From a virus, in IMG/VR virus record IMGVR_UViG_3300049032_000049, positions 1-42,671 of that record: a stretch of DNA of 42,671 nt, one strand, 5' to 3'. The notes under the pieces are model-generated. The model worked only from the letters and a program-made list of their open reading frames with translations. It was not told the origin of the DNA and did not search any database. This document shows, one piece after another, positions 29,135 to 36,642 of this stretch (its first letter is position 1; every line of letters begins with the position of its first letter). The translations under genes were made by a program, and so were the position numbers.

Positions 29135-29158
29135 GCCTTCTTTAAACAGGAGGCTCAT

Positions 29159-29584
29159 ATGAAGTACTGCGGAAAATGTAAGTTAACAAAAGAAAAAACA
29201 GAGTTTGGGAAAAGAAAAGCTAGCGCCGATGGATTGGCTGCAATATGCAAAATGTGTCAAAAGGAATATGACAGCGCAAGATTGCGCGATCCTAAAAGAA
29301 TGAAGGCTAGGCTCGAATATCAAAAAACAAAAGGAAAGGATAAACATCTTGCTGCCACCAAAAAATGGGTTGCAAATAATACCGTTAAGCGAGCAGCGCA
29401 TATGCTTGTTGGAAATGCGATAAGAGAAGGTAGGCTTGTTAAACAAAGCTGCGAAAAATGCGGTAACGAAAAAACCAATGCCCATCATGACGACTATGCA
29501 AAGCCGCTGGAGGTTAGATGGCTTTGCGATGATCACCATAACGAATGGCATAGAATTAACGGAGAGGGGTTAAACGCAAGATGA
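29159..29584 (+). CDS. Zinc-binding HNH-like protein
   Basis: 141 residues with AGGAGG 6 bases before ATG. N-terminal CGKCKLTKEKTEFGKRKASA then CKMCQKEYD forms one zinc knuckle. The C-terminus CEKCGNEKTNAHHDDYAKPL then WLCDDHHNEWH matches the HNH-related Cys/His arrangement of phage proteins. Could be an endonuclease; the catalytic set is not certain. Confidence 0.72.
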   Translation: MKYCGKCKLTKEKTEFGKRKASADGLAAICKMCQKEYDSARLRDPKRMKARLEYQKTKGKDKHLAATKKWVANNTVKRAAHMLVGNAIREGRLVKQSCEKCGNEKTNAHHDDYAKPLEVRWLCDDHHNEWHRINGEGLNAR

Positions 29585-29739
29585 AACGACTACAGGTAGG
29601 CGATGAGTGCTACGTGCGAGACATAGAGACAATGATAATCATGCGCAAGGTATTTGACTTGGATATTATTTTTGGCTGCAAAATGGGTTATTGCCGCCTT
29701 GTGTACCCCTACCCAATAATCAAGCAGCTTGCTAAGTGA
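29581..29739 (+). CDS. 52-residue hypothetical protein
   Basis: MKRLQVGDECYVRDIETMII, ending PYPIIKQLAK. ATGA overlap with the HNH-like gene. Small beta-rich with three Cys. No family recognised. Confidence 0.6.
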   Translation: MKRLQVGDECYVRDIETMIIMRKVFDLDIIFGCKMGYCRLVYPYPIIKQLAK

Positions 29740-29743
29740 GGAA

Positions 29744-29965
29744 ATGATGTCATCAATGACGATAGAAGTAGAGTTTTTGGCCTGAACAAAGATAGAAGAT
29801 GCAATAACGGAGGCGATAGCAAAGGCAAAGATGCTTGATATTGCCTATGTGCAATTCAATTTTAATGGCACAAGTTTTAGCATTGGACAAAGAGCTGTGT
29901 TAGCTGACGTGATGAAAGATTGGGAGGATAGAAAAAAACACCCACACGGGATTATCCACGCTTAA
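29744..29965 (+). pseudogene. Gene interrupted by an in-frame TGA
   Basis: The frame starts ATG ATG at 29744 with GAGG just before it. It reads MTIEVEFLA, then TGA at 29783-29785, and continues open as TKIEDAITEAIAKAKMLDIA to a TAA at 29965. The part after TGA looks like a typical phage protein. A single substitution or sequencing error may have broken it; an internal start at ATG 29830 is possible. Confidence 0.5.
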
Positions 29966-30045
29966 CAAATCTAAACAAACCTTAAATCACACTTACAATC
30001 GGTGCGATATTATTGGGTCATCAATAACGCGATGAGGATGTAGGA

Positions 30046-30282
30046 ATGAAAACAATAACAGTAACTAAACTTAAAGAAGGATTTGGATACAAATACAAGG
30101 TAACAATAAAACGAGATCCCAATTTTTTATTTAAATTTTTTGGAGCTAAAACAAAATATGATGTTTATGTTGGTGATGTAATTTTTAACAAATACCCATC
30201 AGGAGAAACTTGCAGTTGGGGTATGAGTTTGTGGCTTTGTGAAATAATTGAAAAGCACAAAATGAGCAATATTAGCATTTAA
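30046..30282 (+). CDS. Hypothetical basic protein
   Basis: 78 residues, MKTITVTKLKEGFGYKYKVT, with GAGGATGTAGG before ATG. It is beta-rich with Lys and Tyr and has a C-terminal helix. No family recognised. AT-richer than the surrounding genes. Confidence 0.7.
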   Translation: MKTITVTKLKEGFGYKYKVTIKRDPNFLFKFFGAKTKYDVYVGDVIFNKYPSGETCSWGMSLWLCEIIEKHKMSNISI

Positions 30283-30301
30283 TTAACGCAAGGTGAATAA
30301 A

Positions 30302-30682
30302 ATGTCTTACTTCAAAGAATTCTGCGAGTCGATCCACAAAACAAAGGCGGGATATGTGCCGGATTTGCTGGACTTAGTTGCGCAAGGTTTTGGTGACTTA
30401 GCCATGTCTCACTTTATCGCTGATAAATACGGAGATGCTGAATACGGAAAGCGCTATATGGCAGCTAGCAACGAAGTAAAGAATACTGCTTATGGCCTAT
30501 GGGAAATAGATTGCCAAGACGCAATAGACGCATACAACCAGACCATTGACGATGCCAAAGACTTGCGCAAGATGAGTGACGAGCAGTTCTTCGACTTCAT
30601 GAATCCTTACGTAAAAACCGTGCGCTACAACCAAGCCGAAATTGACGCAGGTTTTAGCGGCACAGGCCGGGAGTTCTGCTGA
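30302..30682 (+). CDS. Hypothetical protein
   Basis: 126 residues from ATG at 30302 with AAGGTG upstream. It is a helical acidic protein (FKEFCESIHKTKAGYVPDLL ... QTIDDAKDLRKMSDEQFFDF). It overlaps the next gene by one base (TGATG). Function unknown. Confidence 0.7.
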   Translation: MSYFKEFCESIHKTKAGYVPDLLDLVAQGFGDLAMSHFIADKYGDAEYGKRYMAASNEVKNTAYGLWEIDCQDAIDAYNQTIDDAKDLRKMSDEQFFDFMNPYVKTVRYNQAEIDAGFSGTGREFC

Positions 30683-30843
30683 TGTGCAAAGTAACCATAA
30701 TCCCCATGGGCGCCACCGGAATTAAGCACCCTAACGACTGGTTCAGACTGTCAGTTATGGGCAACAAAATATCACGCGAGGCTGAAGCGGCTAAGCAGAA
30801 ACATTTACCAAGCAAGAGGATAGATTTATGCAAAACGAAATAG
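30682..30843 (+). CDS. 53-residue hypothetical protein
   Basis: MCKVTIIPMGATGIKHPNDW, then FRLSVMGNKISREAEAAKQK. It shares one base with the upstream stop and overlaps the next gene by 16 bases. The frame is open and codon use looks ordinary. Function unknown. Confidence 0.55.
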   Translation: MCKVTIIPMGATGIKHPNDWFRLSVMGNKISREAEAAKQKHLPSKRIDLCKTK

Positions 30844-31154
30844 ATAATTCATGGTATGAAAATGGAGAATTACCCCCTGTTGGGGCAATATGCGAATATA
30901 AGCTTGGTAATTTCTGGAAGCATTGCGAAGTAAAAGGGGATGCTTTTGACTATGGGCATCGCATAGTTCTTGTGCAGATAGGAGAAGGCTGCAAGGCTAC
31001 CGGTGAAGTGAAATATTTCCGCCCCACCAAATCCGACCGCGAAAAGGCGATAGAGGATATGTTAAAAATTGCCTACACACCTGAGGTTATATCAAACAGG
31101 TCGATAATGGGTGCAATTTACGATGCTGGATACCGCAAAGTGGAGGATAAATAA
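30828..31154 (+). CDS. Hypothetical protein with phage SH3-like N-terminus
   Basis: 108 residues. WYENGELPPVGAICEYKLGN then WKHCEVKGDAFDYGHRIVLV is a common phage module, often linked to proteins of unknown function. The end REKAIEDMLKI ... AIYDAGYRKV is helical and also common in phage early proteins. AGAGGATA precedes ATG. Confidence 0.75.
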   Translation: MQNEIDNSWYENGELPPVGAICEYKLGNFWKHCEVKGDAFDYGHRIVLVQIGEGCKATGEVKYFRPTKSDREKAIEDMLKIAYTPEVISNRSIMGAIYDAGYRKVEDK

Positions 31155-31155
31155 A

Positions 31156-31326
31156 ATGGAACCAAACCACATGCACAACGTAATCGCGTTTTTAATATTC
31201 TTCGCAGTGCCATTGCTATGGCTTATTTTCTGCGATCAGATCAAGCACATCCGGCGTTCGAACAAGTGCATTCAATACGGCAACGCTCAGGTAGGCGACT
31301 GCCTTAACCCAAGGAGACAGAAATGA
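31156..31326 (+). CDS. Small single-pass membrane protein
   Basis: 56 residues with hydrophobic residues 8-26 (NVIAFLIFFAVPLLWLIFCD), then a basic Cys-containing tail. It begins shortly after the upstream stop and overlaps the next by ATGA. Function unknown. Confidence 0.65.
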   Translation: MEPNHMHNVIAFLIFFAVPLLWLIFCDQIKHIRRSNKCIQYGNAQVGDCLNPRRQK

Positions 31327-31424
31327 GGCGATATGAGGATAACAACTTTGGGCAAGTGTGGGCTGTTATACTTGCGGCTGCTGTTATTGGTTGGATTTTT
31401 TATTGGTGCTGGCAGGCTATTTAG
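31323..31424 (+). CDS. 33-residue membrane peptide
   Basis: MRRYEDNNFGQVWAVILAAA, then VIGWIFYWCWQAI: one transmembrane helix. It overlaps the upstream stop by 4 bases. Its end overlaps the convergent Rz gene by 8 bases, closing the rightward operon with no obvious terminator. Confidence 0.6.
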   Translation: MRRYEDNNFGQVWAVILAAAVIGWIFYWCWQAI

Positions 31425-31902
31425 GCTGGCAAAAATCAGGATGCGAGCGGGCTGCAACTTCTGCCTGCAATCCGCTAATCATCCAAAGCGCCTTTTTCTG
31501 AGCTTCGATCAAACGGTAATAATCTGATCCGTCAATTTCTGCAAATCCGGAGGCGGAACCATTAGATCCTGTGGAGCTGATGGAGGTACCGGACACTGGG
31601 CAGGCGGATTTGATGCGCACCCTAGGAATGCAAGACTTATCAGCGATACAAGCGTGTAGCTTTTCAAGTTCTTTGGCATTTTCATTTGCTCTCTGTTGTG
31701 ATTCGATTGCGCGATTGCTTGCTGCTTTAGCTTCTGAGCGTTCTTTCGCTATCAGCGCTTCGCCAGCTTCGATTTCAGCTTGTTTAGCCTTAATCTCCAC
31801 CGCTAGCGCACCATTAGCCTGAACTTGCTTGTAAAGGCCGTACGAGGCCAATACAAGCGCAGCAGTCAAAATACCAATAGCGATCAATAGCGGCTTTGTC
31901 AT
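31417..31902 (-). CDS. Rz: Inner-membrane spanin Rz
   Basis: 161 residues. An N-terminal signal anchor (LLIAIGILTAALVLASYGLY) is followed by a long periplasmic coiled coil (EIKAKQAEIEAGEALIAKER) and a C-terminal domain with Cys. This is the i-spanin layout. It pairs with Rz1 to fuse inner and outer membranes at lysis. It encodes Rz1 in another frame and overlaps the upstream receptor-type gene by ATGA. Confidence 0.85.
   Translation of the reverse strand: MTKPLLIAIGILTAALVLASYGLYKQVQANGALAVEIKAKQAEIEAGEALIAKERSEAKAASNRAIESQQRANENAKELEKLHACIADKSCIPRVRIKSACPVSGTSISSTGSNGSASGFAEIDGSDYYRLIEAQKKALWMISGLQAEVAARSHPDFCQPK
31509..31685 (-). CDS. Rz1: Outer-membrane spanin Rz1, nested in Rz
   Basis: 58 residues encoded entirely inside Rz in the +1 frame. 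It begins MKMPKNLKSYTLVSLISLAF with the lipobox FLGC, Cys23 being the lipidated residue. A Pro-rich mature part follows (PPAQCPVPPSAPQ ... VPPPD), exactly as in o-spanins. The nested arrangement is the lambda type. The -3 residue of the lipobox is Phe rather than Leu. Confidence 0.88.
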   Translation of the reverse strand: MKMPKNLKSYTLVSLISLAFLGCASNPPAQCPVPPSAPQDLMVPPPDLQKLTDQIITV

Positions 31903-33077
31903 AATCCCACCGAAGTTAAACCGGTTGATGTAGGTGCTACAGAGGTTAGGCCGGTTGAAGTGAGTCCGCCTTCGCTTGGAGTTGGACCAACACCACTAGC
32001 GGTGAACGTCATATCGTGTAGGTACGTTTTTCCGTTTGTGCGATGAATTACCAATGTTGTTTCGTAGGGCAGATCACCAGGATCAAAATCACGCACACGA
32101 CTATCAGGATCTATTACGGCAGGCGATGGCAGTTTTGCGTAAACATACTCGCCGGTTAGCAATGGGTTACCAGCTTGATCAAACGGATACCCCAAGTAAA
32201 TCGGGCCGGTATCAATCACAATGCCGAACTGGGTGACAGCGGTTCCTGCGGGTGCGTTAAATGGCCTTGCTAATACTTCACTATTCGCCCCTCGGGTCCA
32301 AGTGAAGTTAATGCTGACAGAATTCATCACCGGGTAGAGCGTGTCATCGGCAGGAAGAGGCCATGTACCGCTAAAGGTCGTTCCGCCGCCAGCAACTGTC
32401 ATAGGTACAGCTAAACCACCAGCAGTAAGCGTACCAGCACCGTCACTAGAACCAACACAAGTACCACTAAAAGGCTGTCCTGCAACGATTGGGCTTGTCA
32501 GCGTTAGAACGTCAAATAGCTCACCAACATCAATAGATCGAGTTCTTCCTCCTGTGCCACCAACGCCGCCGTATTCCAGTCCGGTGTAAGTCGTATCGGT
32601 AAAGTTAGAGCCTACCTGTACGCCATTTCTTTTAAACTGAAAAGTACCCGCAGCTTTATCGATGCACCACAATTCAAACTGCTGACTATAGCCGGTGCCA
32701 TAACTTGTAAAGGTTTGCAATGCTGTTGCTTGTATAACCCATGCAATCATCAGTTTAAATGTGGTGGTGGTTCCTGCTTGGTCTTGCTCAAGCACATAAC
32801 CGTTACCGGATGCATTGTGCATTACGCACTGAGCTGTTGTTCCAGATGTGGTCGCATTTGTTCCATGAACACGCTTAACAACAAGAGTGTTGCCAGTAAT
32901 AGGGGTTGTATTTACAAGGCACGCGCATTGCCCTGTAGTTCCACTTGACCGAGCGAAATACTCGACTCCGCTTTGGGTTGATATTTGAACCAAATACGGA
33001 CTGGTGCGCTGCCAGCCTGTTGGATATGTCGTCCAAGGGTTAGCGGCTGTTTGCGTATCAAAATCTAAAAATGCCAT
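31899..33077 (-). CDS. Putative receptor-binding / tail-associated protein
   Basis: 392 residues, Thr, Gly and Ser rich. The N-terminal 200 look like a lectin-type jelly roll (VEYFARSSGTTGQCACLVNT ... FELWCIDKAAGTFQFKRNGV). The C-terminus ends in short repeats around GLTSTGLTSV, also visible in DNA near 31910-31965. It directly follows the beta-helix spike gene. A structural adhesin is likely but no family is certain. Confidence 0.6.
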   Translation of the reverse strand: MAFLDFDTQTAANPWTTYPTGWQRTSPYLVQISTQSGVEYFARSSGTTGQCACLVNTTPITGNTLVVKRVHGTNATTSGTTAQCVMHNASGNGYVLEQDQAGTTTTFKLMIAWVIQATALQTFTSYGTGYSQQFELWCIDKAAGTFQFKRNGVQVGSNFTDTTYTGLEYGGVGGTGGRTRSIDVGELFDVLTLTSPIVAGQPFSGTCVGSSDGAGTLTAGGLAVPMTVAGGGTTFSGTWPLPADDTLYPVMNSVSINFTWTRGANSEVLARPFNAPAGTAVTQFGIVIDTGPIYLGYPFDQAGNPLLTGEYVYAKLPSPAVIDPDSRVRDFDPGDLPYETTLVIHRTNGKTYLHDMTFTASGVGPTPSEGGLTSTGLTSVAPTSTGLTSVGL

Positions 33078-34607
33078 TTAGTTCACCTGATGCCCCGAGT
33101 AAAACCATGTTGTGGTGTCTTTCGGATATCCGCTTGCGTTAAAGTTGGCCGGGCTAGTTGATATATAGCTTGCTATCGCAGCAGTGATAAGCGATGTATT
33201 GTAATTCACAAGGTTGTTCGTAAGTATCACGTTGGCATCAAACTCATAGTTTTCTGCACCGGCAAACCTGACAAGAACATATCCGCCAACAAATGTGTTT
33301 TTGTAAACAAAGGTGTTGTAAAACTGCCCAAGCCAACCATCATCCATTGCCACCTCAAAAACTGGCGAGCCTTGAGCTGTTGGCACCTGAAAATTATTCC
33401 AGCAGACCTCATGATCATGTGGAATTGTGTCATTGGCATCGCTGTACCCTATCACGGCGCCAGCGCCTTGGCAGTTGTCAAAAGCATCATTGTTGCGGAT
33501 TGTCACAAAGCTGCTTGCCGCCTTTGGCCAATGGCCATAAGTTGTGTAACTATCTTTTGAGACATTACCTTCGGCAATAACATAATCGCCTTGGTAAATA
33601 TCCCAATAGTGGCCATTTCCAAGACCGCCGTTGTGAGTATTTATTGCCTCAAATAAATTATCTTTAATTGAAATATTCTGGTGGTGCACGCCATCCGCCA
33701 AGTCAGCCCAAAATATCGGGCCAGCATTATCGGTGCCCGCTGTTCCGTATCCCATCCCATCAAAGTGATTTTTGAAGAATGTTGATCTGTCGCATCTGTT
33801 TGTAAAGTAGAAATAATGAGCATTGGCCACATCTTGGCGAGCGTTAATGTGCCTCAAGTTATACACAAACATTTCCGGCATAGCTGTCGATGTTTGAATC
33901 TTGCCGCTTGTGTAATCAATCGTAGCAACTTCGCCTGGGTACCCCATTAATGATGGAGTTTTTGTTGTCGAGTTTAAAAATAAGTTAGGATTTCCGTTTG
34001 CCGTATCACCAACAAGAGTGTAAGTACCTTGACGGAAAACAATTATTTTATTTAAGTATGTAGCGTCGTTTACGTTGTTTTTGTACCAATCGGAAAGCAG
34101 CTTGAGCGGCGATGCAATTGTTCCGGTGCCGGAAGTTGCGACATTTGAATCCACAAAGATAAACTTTGTTGCATCAATTGTGACAGTCCAAGTTACGTCA
34201 ACAGTGCTCCCATCACTATCAGTTACTCGCACAGTAAAAGTATTAGACCCGCTTGATGCTGATGGAGTCCATTTCACAACACCGTATTCATTTGTTAGTC
34301 CGCGTTTAGTGCGGTCGTAATAGATGCCTATAGCTGCACCGGTTGGCGCTGTGATTAGCTCATACTTGAAAGGCCAGTTTCCGCCTTGAATCCCGATTGG
34401 GATTTCATAGAGCATGTTTTGATATGCCCATCTATGCCGCGCGTGTGCTCCAGCTTCACCGTCTGGCCTTGGATATACCAATCGCATTGGCATTTTTGCT
34501 GCGGGCATACGGTACTGTGATAATAATGGCCAAGGAACCGCAACGCTGCCATAGTTACCATTTACGTCTTCGACAAGCTCAAGCGTAAAGTTTTGCGGTA
34601 AGGCCAT
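33078..34607 (-). CDS. Tailspike with right-handed beta-helix
   Basis: 509 residues. The N-terminal part has an Ig-like domain (VVKWTPSASSGSNTFTVRVT). The middle, DATKFIFVDSNVATSGTGTI then repeated short strands with N-x-F and D-G-V-H-H-Q-N turns, is a parallel beta-helix of the pectate-lyase type. Such spikes bind or cleave surface polysaccharide. It overlaps the endolysin gene by one base. Catalytic residues cannot be named from sequence alone. Confidence 0.72.
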   Translation of the reverse strand: MALPQNFTLELVEDVNGNYGSVAVPWPLLSQYRMPAAKMPMRLVYPRPDGEAGAHARHRWAYQNMLYEIPIGIQGGNWPFKYELITAPTGAAIGIYYDRTKRGLTNEYGVVKWTPSASSGSNTFTVRVTDSDGSTVDVTWTVTIDATKFIFVDSNVATSGTGTIASPLKLLSDWYKNNVNDATYLNKIIVFRQGTYTLVGDTANGNPNLFLNSTTKTPSLMGYPGEVATIDYTSGKIQTSTAMPEMFVYNLRHINARQDVANAHYFYFTNRCDRSTFFKNHFDGMGYGTAGTDNAGPIFWADLADGVHHQNISIKDNLFEAINTHNGGLGNGHYWDIYQGDYVIAEGNVSKDSYTTYGHWPKAASSFVTIRNNDAFDNCQGAGAVIGYSDANDTIPHDHEVCWNNFQVPTAQGSPVFEVAMDDGWLGQFYNTFVYKNTFVGGYVLVRFAGAENYEFDANVILTNNLVNYNTSLITAAIASYISTSPANFNASGYPKDTTTWFYSGHQVN

Positions 34608-35185
34608 CAGTTAAGCTCCTGTGCGCGGGCTATTTCGGCGGCGTATGCTTTTTGCATAGACACATTATAGGGTTCTCGGCCAATCTTGTGAGCAAGCGCT
34701 GCATATCCTGCGCCGTTGTAAATCATGGCTATCTTGTGCCAATCTTTTTCAAGTATGGCCTTGTGTAGGTTTTTGTCGGTTTCAATAAATCTAATCAATG
34801 CATCAAGTTGATTTTCCTCTGATGCCGAAAAGCTATCCCACATTGCGTGCGCGGATGCGTAGCCCAACCGTTTCCAGTGAAATCCCATGATTTGAGGCAG
34901 GCCAAGACTGGTTGCTTCAATGGCTGCACTTGCATCGTGCTGGGCGGCATCGTTAAACGCTATCCACTCCGCTGACTGGCGGTCAATCTTGTTAACCGAC
35001 CAAGCCCCAGTGGGCGCGTATGAAGCTTGTTTGCGAAACCAGTGCGGCTCGAATTGAATAATCAATCGTCCATCAGGTGCAAAGCCTTTGCCGCCAGATT
35101 CAACTTGCAGGAATGCAATCAATACCGCCTTTTCAATTCCGCGAGTATCAATCAGGTTGTTGCGTATTTTGTCGATTGCTTTCAT
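34607..35185 (-). CDS. N-acetylmuramidase endolysin (DUF3380-type)
   Basis: 192 residues from ATG at 35185 (MKAIDKIRNNLIDTRGIEKA). IAFLQVESGGKGFAPDGRLI holds the catalytic Glu. FEPHWFRKQ, then TSLGLPQIMGFHWKRLGYAS and MIYNGAGYA, are the N-acetylmuramidase signature. It cleaves peptidoglycan after holin opening. There is no signal peptide. It overlaps the holin-like gene by 38 bases. Confidence 0.88.
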   Translation of the reverse strand: MKAIDKIRNNLIDTRGIEKAVLIAFLQVESGGKGFAPDGRLIIQFEPHWFRKQASYAPTGAWSVNKIDRQSAEWIAFNDAAQHDASAAIEATSLGLPQIMGFHWKRLGYASAHAMWDSFSASEENQLDALIRFIETDKNLHKAILEKDWHKIAMIYNGAGYAALAHKIGREPYNVSMQKAYAAEIARAQELN

Positions 35186-35483
35186 CTGTGCTTGCCTTTC
35201 GGTTTGAGGCCTTATCAACTAGATAGCCGGTGGTGACTGCCGCCAGAACAAGCCCGGCGATGATTTGTAGGGTATCGGCTGCTATGCGCACAATGTCAAC
35301 TTGATCGCGCCCGGTGGCCATAAGCATGGCGTATGATATCACGCTGCCAAGGCCTAGCATTACGCCGCACAGAACTGTTACAGCCAGAGCAAGGCCGAAC
35401 CTTTTAACGCTCGGGCGCCCGCTGTGCGAATCTTCAACGAAGTCGCCAAGCCAGAGAATGAATTGCTCAATCTTTTCGTGCAT
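35148..35483 (-). CDS. Holin-like protein, two transmembrane helices
   Basis: 111 residues. Hydrophobic helices lie at about 28-52 (RFGLALAVTVLCGVMLGLGS) and 72-88 (LQIIAGLVLAAVTTGYLV), with a charged C-terminal tail. Placement directly before the endolysin fits a class II holin or accessory holin. It overlaps both neighbours. Confidence 0.7.
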   Translation of the reverse strand: MHEKIEQFILWLGDFVEDSHSGRPSVKRFGLALAVTVLCGVMLGLGSVISYAMLMATGRDQVDIVRIAADTLQIIAGLVLAAVTTGYLVDKASNRKASTDESNRQNTQQPD

Positions 35484-35751
35484 AACTTGCGGCCTTTTGC
35501 CATAGCCATTTTACAAGCTTAAAAAAGCCATATTTCTCAATGATCAGCGTGAAAATCCAGAAGGATGCCATTAGCTGCAACCATGTAGGCACATCAATAG
35601 AAAAAAATACATAGTCGGCTAAATTTATGGATGGATCTTTCTTCATTGTTTCTGCGCCAACACTAACACCAAGCGCGGCAAAAACACTAATCGCCTTGTT
35701 TGTTAGAAACTGGCTTATTGCGTCCCAGACGCTTGCGATTTGCTCGGTCAT
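35467..35751 (-). CDS. Holin candidate / lysis membrane protein
   Basis: 94 residues. One clear helix at about 57-76 (WLQLMASFWIFTLIIEKYGF) and a weaker one at 17-32 (KAISVFAALGVSVGAE), with a basic C-terminus (KWLWQKAASYARKD). It shares the lysis cassette with another membrane protein, as in holin/antiholin pairs. Confidence 0.6.
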   Translation of the reverse strand: MTEQIASVWDAISQFLTNKAISVFAALGVSVGAETMKKDPSINLADYVFFSIDVPTWLQLMASFWIFTLIIEKYGFFKLVKWLWQKAASYARKD

Positions 35752-36173
35752 TGATGAGCCTCCGAACGGCGACCCATATTGAAAACGATGCTACGGTTAG
35801 CCCATAGGCCACTAGCAGAAAATGGTACAGAGTGCTCAACTGATCTTCCAATCGCCGCCCCCTGCATGCTGATTGTGATTATTAATAGCTCAATTATAAA
35901 CGCTGCTAGCATAATCTGCGCGTGATAATCGGCTATGATTGCCGGAACTAAAAATAATGTCACATTAAACAACATGCTCGCGGCCTCTATAATGATAATC
36001 GCTGACGACCAATATTCCTTAATTAAAATATTACACGTTATTACAGCTGACTGAAGCAATAGCACCGTTAATAACGCATCACCATCTGGATCAAATAAAG
36101 ATAAGTACCAATGCCAGTGATAACAAAGCAGCACAATAACGAAAATGTAAAACTGGCTTGGAATTTTCTTCAC
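35748..36173 (-). CDS. Multi-pass membrane protein in lysis cassette
   Basis: 141 residues with about four hydrophobic helices (YIFVIVLLCYHWHWYLSL, LLTVLLLQSAVITCNILI, AASMLFNVTLFLVPAIIA, LAAFIIELLIITIS). It overlaps the next gene by ATGA. It may assist holin function; no family recognised. The Shine-Dalgarno is weak, suggesting coupling to the overlapping 50-codon frame. Confidence 0.6.
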   Translation of the reverse strand: MKKIPSQFYIFVIVLLCYHWHWYLSLFDPDGDALLTVLLLQSAVITCNILIKEYWSSAIIIIEAASMLFNVTLFLVPAIIADYHAQIMLAAFIIELLIITISMQGAAIGRSVEHSVPFSASGLWANRSIVFNMGRRSEAHQ

Positions 36174-36243
36174 TTACTGGCTCCATAAAGGCTGCTTGTT
36201 TTGCAATTCTGCATGTTCTGCATGGCTTTATTCCTGGTGGCAT
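36091..36243 (-). CDS. Possible 50-residue peptide overlapping the membrane gene
   Basis: MPPGIKPCRTCRIAKQAAFM with AGAGGG 8 bases before ATG, a better Shine-Dalgarno than the membrane gene it overlaps by 83 bases. A CRTC pair is followed by a hydrophobic end. It may be a real lysis leader peptide or only a translational coupler. Confidence 0.35.
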   Translation of the reverse strand: MPPGIKPCRTCRIAKQAAFMEPVSEENSKPVLHFRYCAALLSLALVLIFI

Positions 36244-36302
36244 TTGACAACCCTCTAAAGTGTGTTAAATTTAAGTGGCTCCACAACGTTGATTTAATGC
36301 TT

Positions 36303-36326
36303 AGCCTGCCTTGTGCGGGCTTTTTT
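36303..36326 (+). terminator. Intrinsic terminator facing rightward
   Basis: AGCCTGC, loop CTTGT, GCGGGCT, then six T on the plus strand. Its orientation is opposite to the genes here, so it would stop rightward transcripts coming from the convergent 31.4 kb end through the lysis genes. Confidence 0.7.
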
Positions 36327-36642
36327 ATTCCTGCGGCTCCGGCAATATAATCGCGATAATCTGCTCTTTTGTGTATGGCGTTATTTCAATCCCGCAAATC
36401 GCGCTTGCCTGATCTTGAGTCATTAACCCAAGGTGCACAAAATACCCATACGATAAGGCTAGGCGCTGGTCACTCGGGGTGATGTATGGAGCTTGTCGCA
36501 TCACCTCATAAAACCACTGCACCATGGTGTCAGTTTTTGCCGCGTCAACAATCTTAAAACCAAATATCCCGTTGCGCTTTGCCCACTGGTCGTGGGTATA
36601 CTTTTCTGCTGATGAATCTTGATAAGTAATAATCTCACTCAT
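36325..36642 (-). CDS. Small protein after the tail fibre (possible fibre assembly)
   Basis: 105 residues starting MSEIITYQDSSAEKYTHDQW, then HLGLMTQDQASAICGIEITP. It overlaps the fibre gene by ATGA. Small proteins after fibre genes are often assembly chaperones, but no family match is visible, so this is inference. Confidence 0.65.
   Translation of the reverse strand: MSEIITYQDSSAEKYTHDQWAKRNGIFGFKIVDAAKTDTMVQWFYEVMRQAPYITPSDQRLALSYGYFVHLGLMTQDQASAICGIEITPYTKEQIIAIILPEPQE

Noticed and set aside
29783-29785. Stop-codon recoding (TGA read as an amino acid)
   Set aside because: TGA serves as the normal stop of many genes here and no recoding element or suppressor tRNA is visible.
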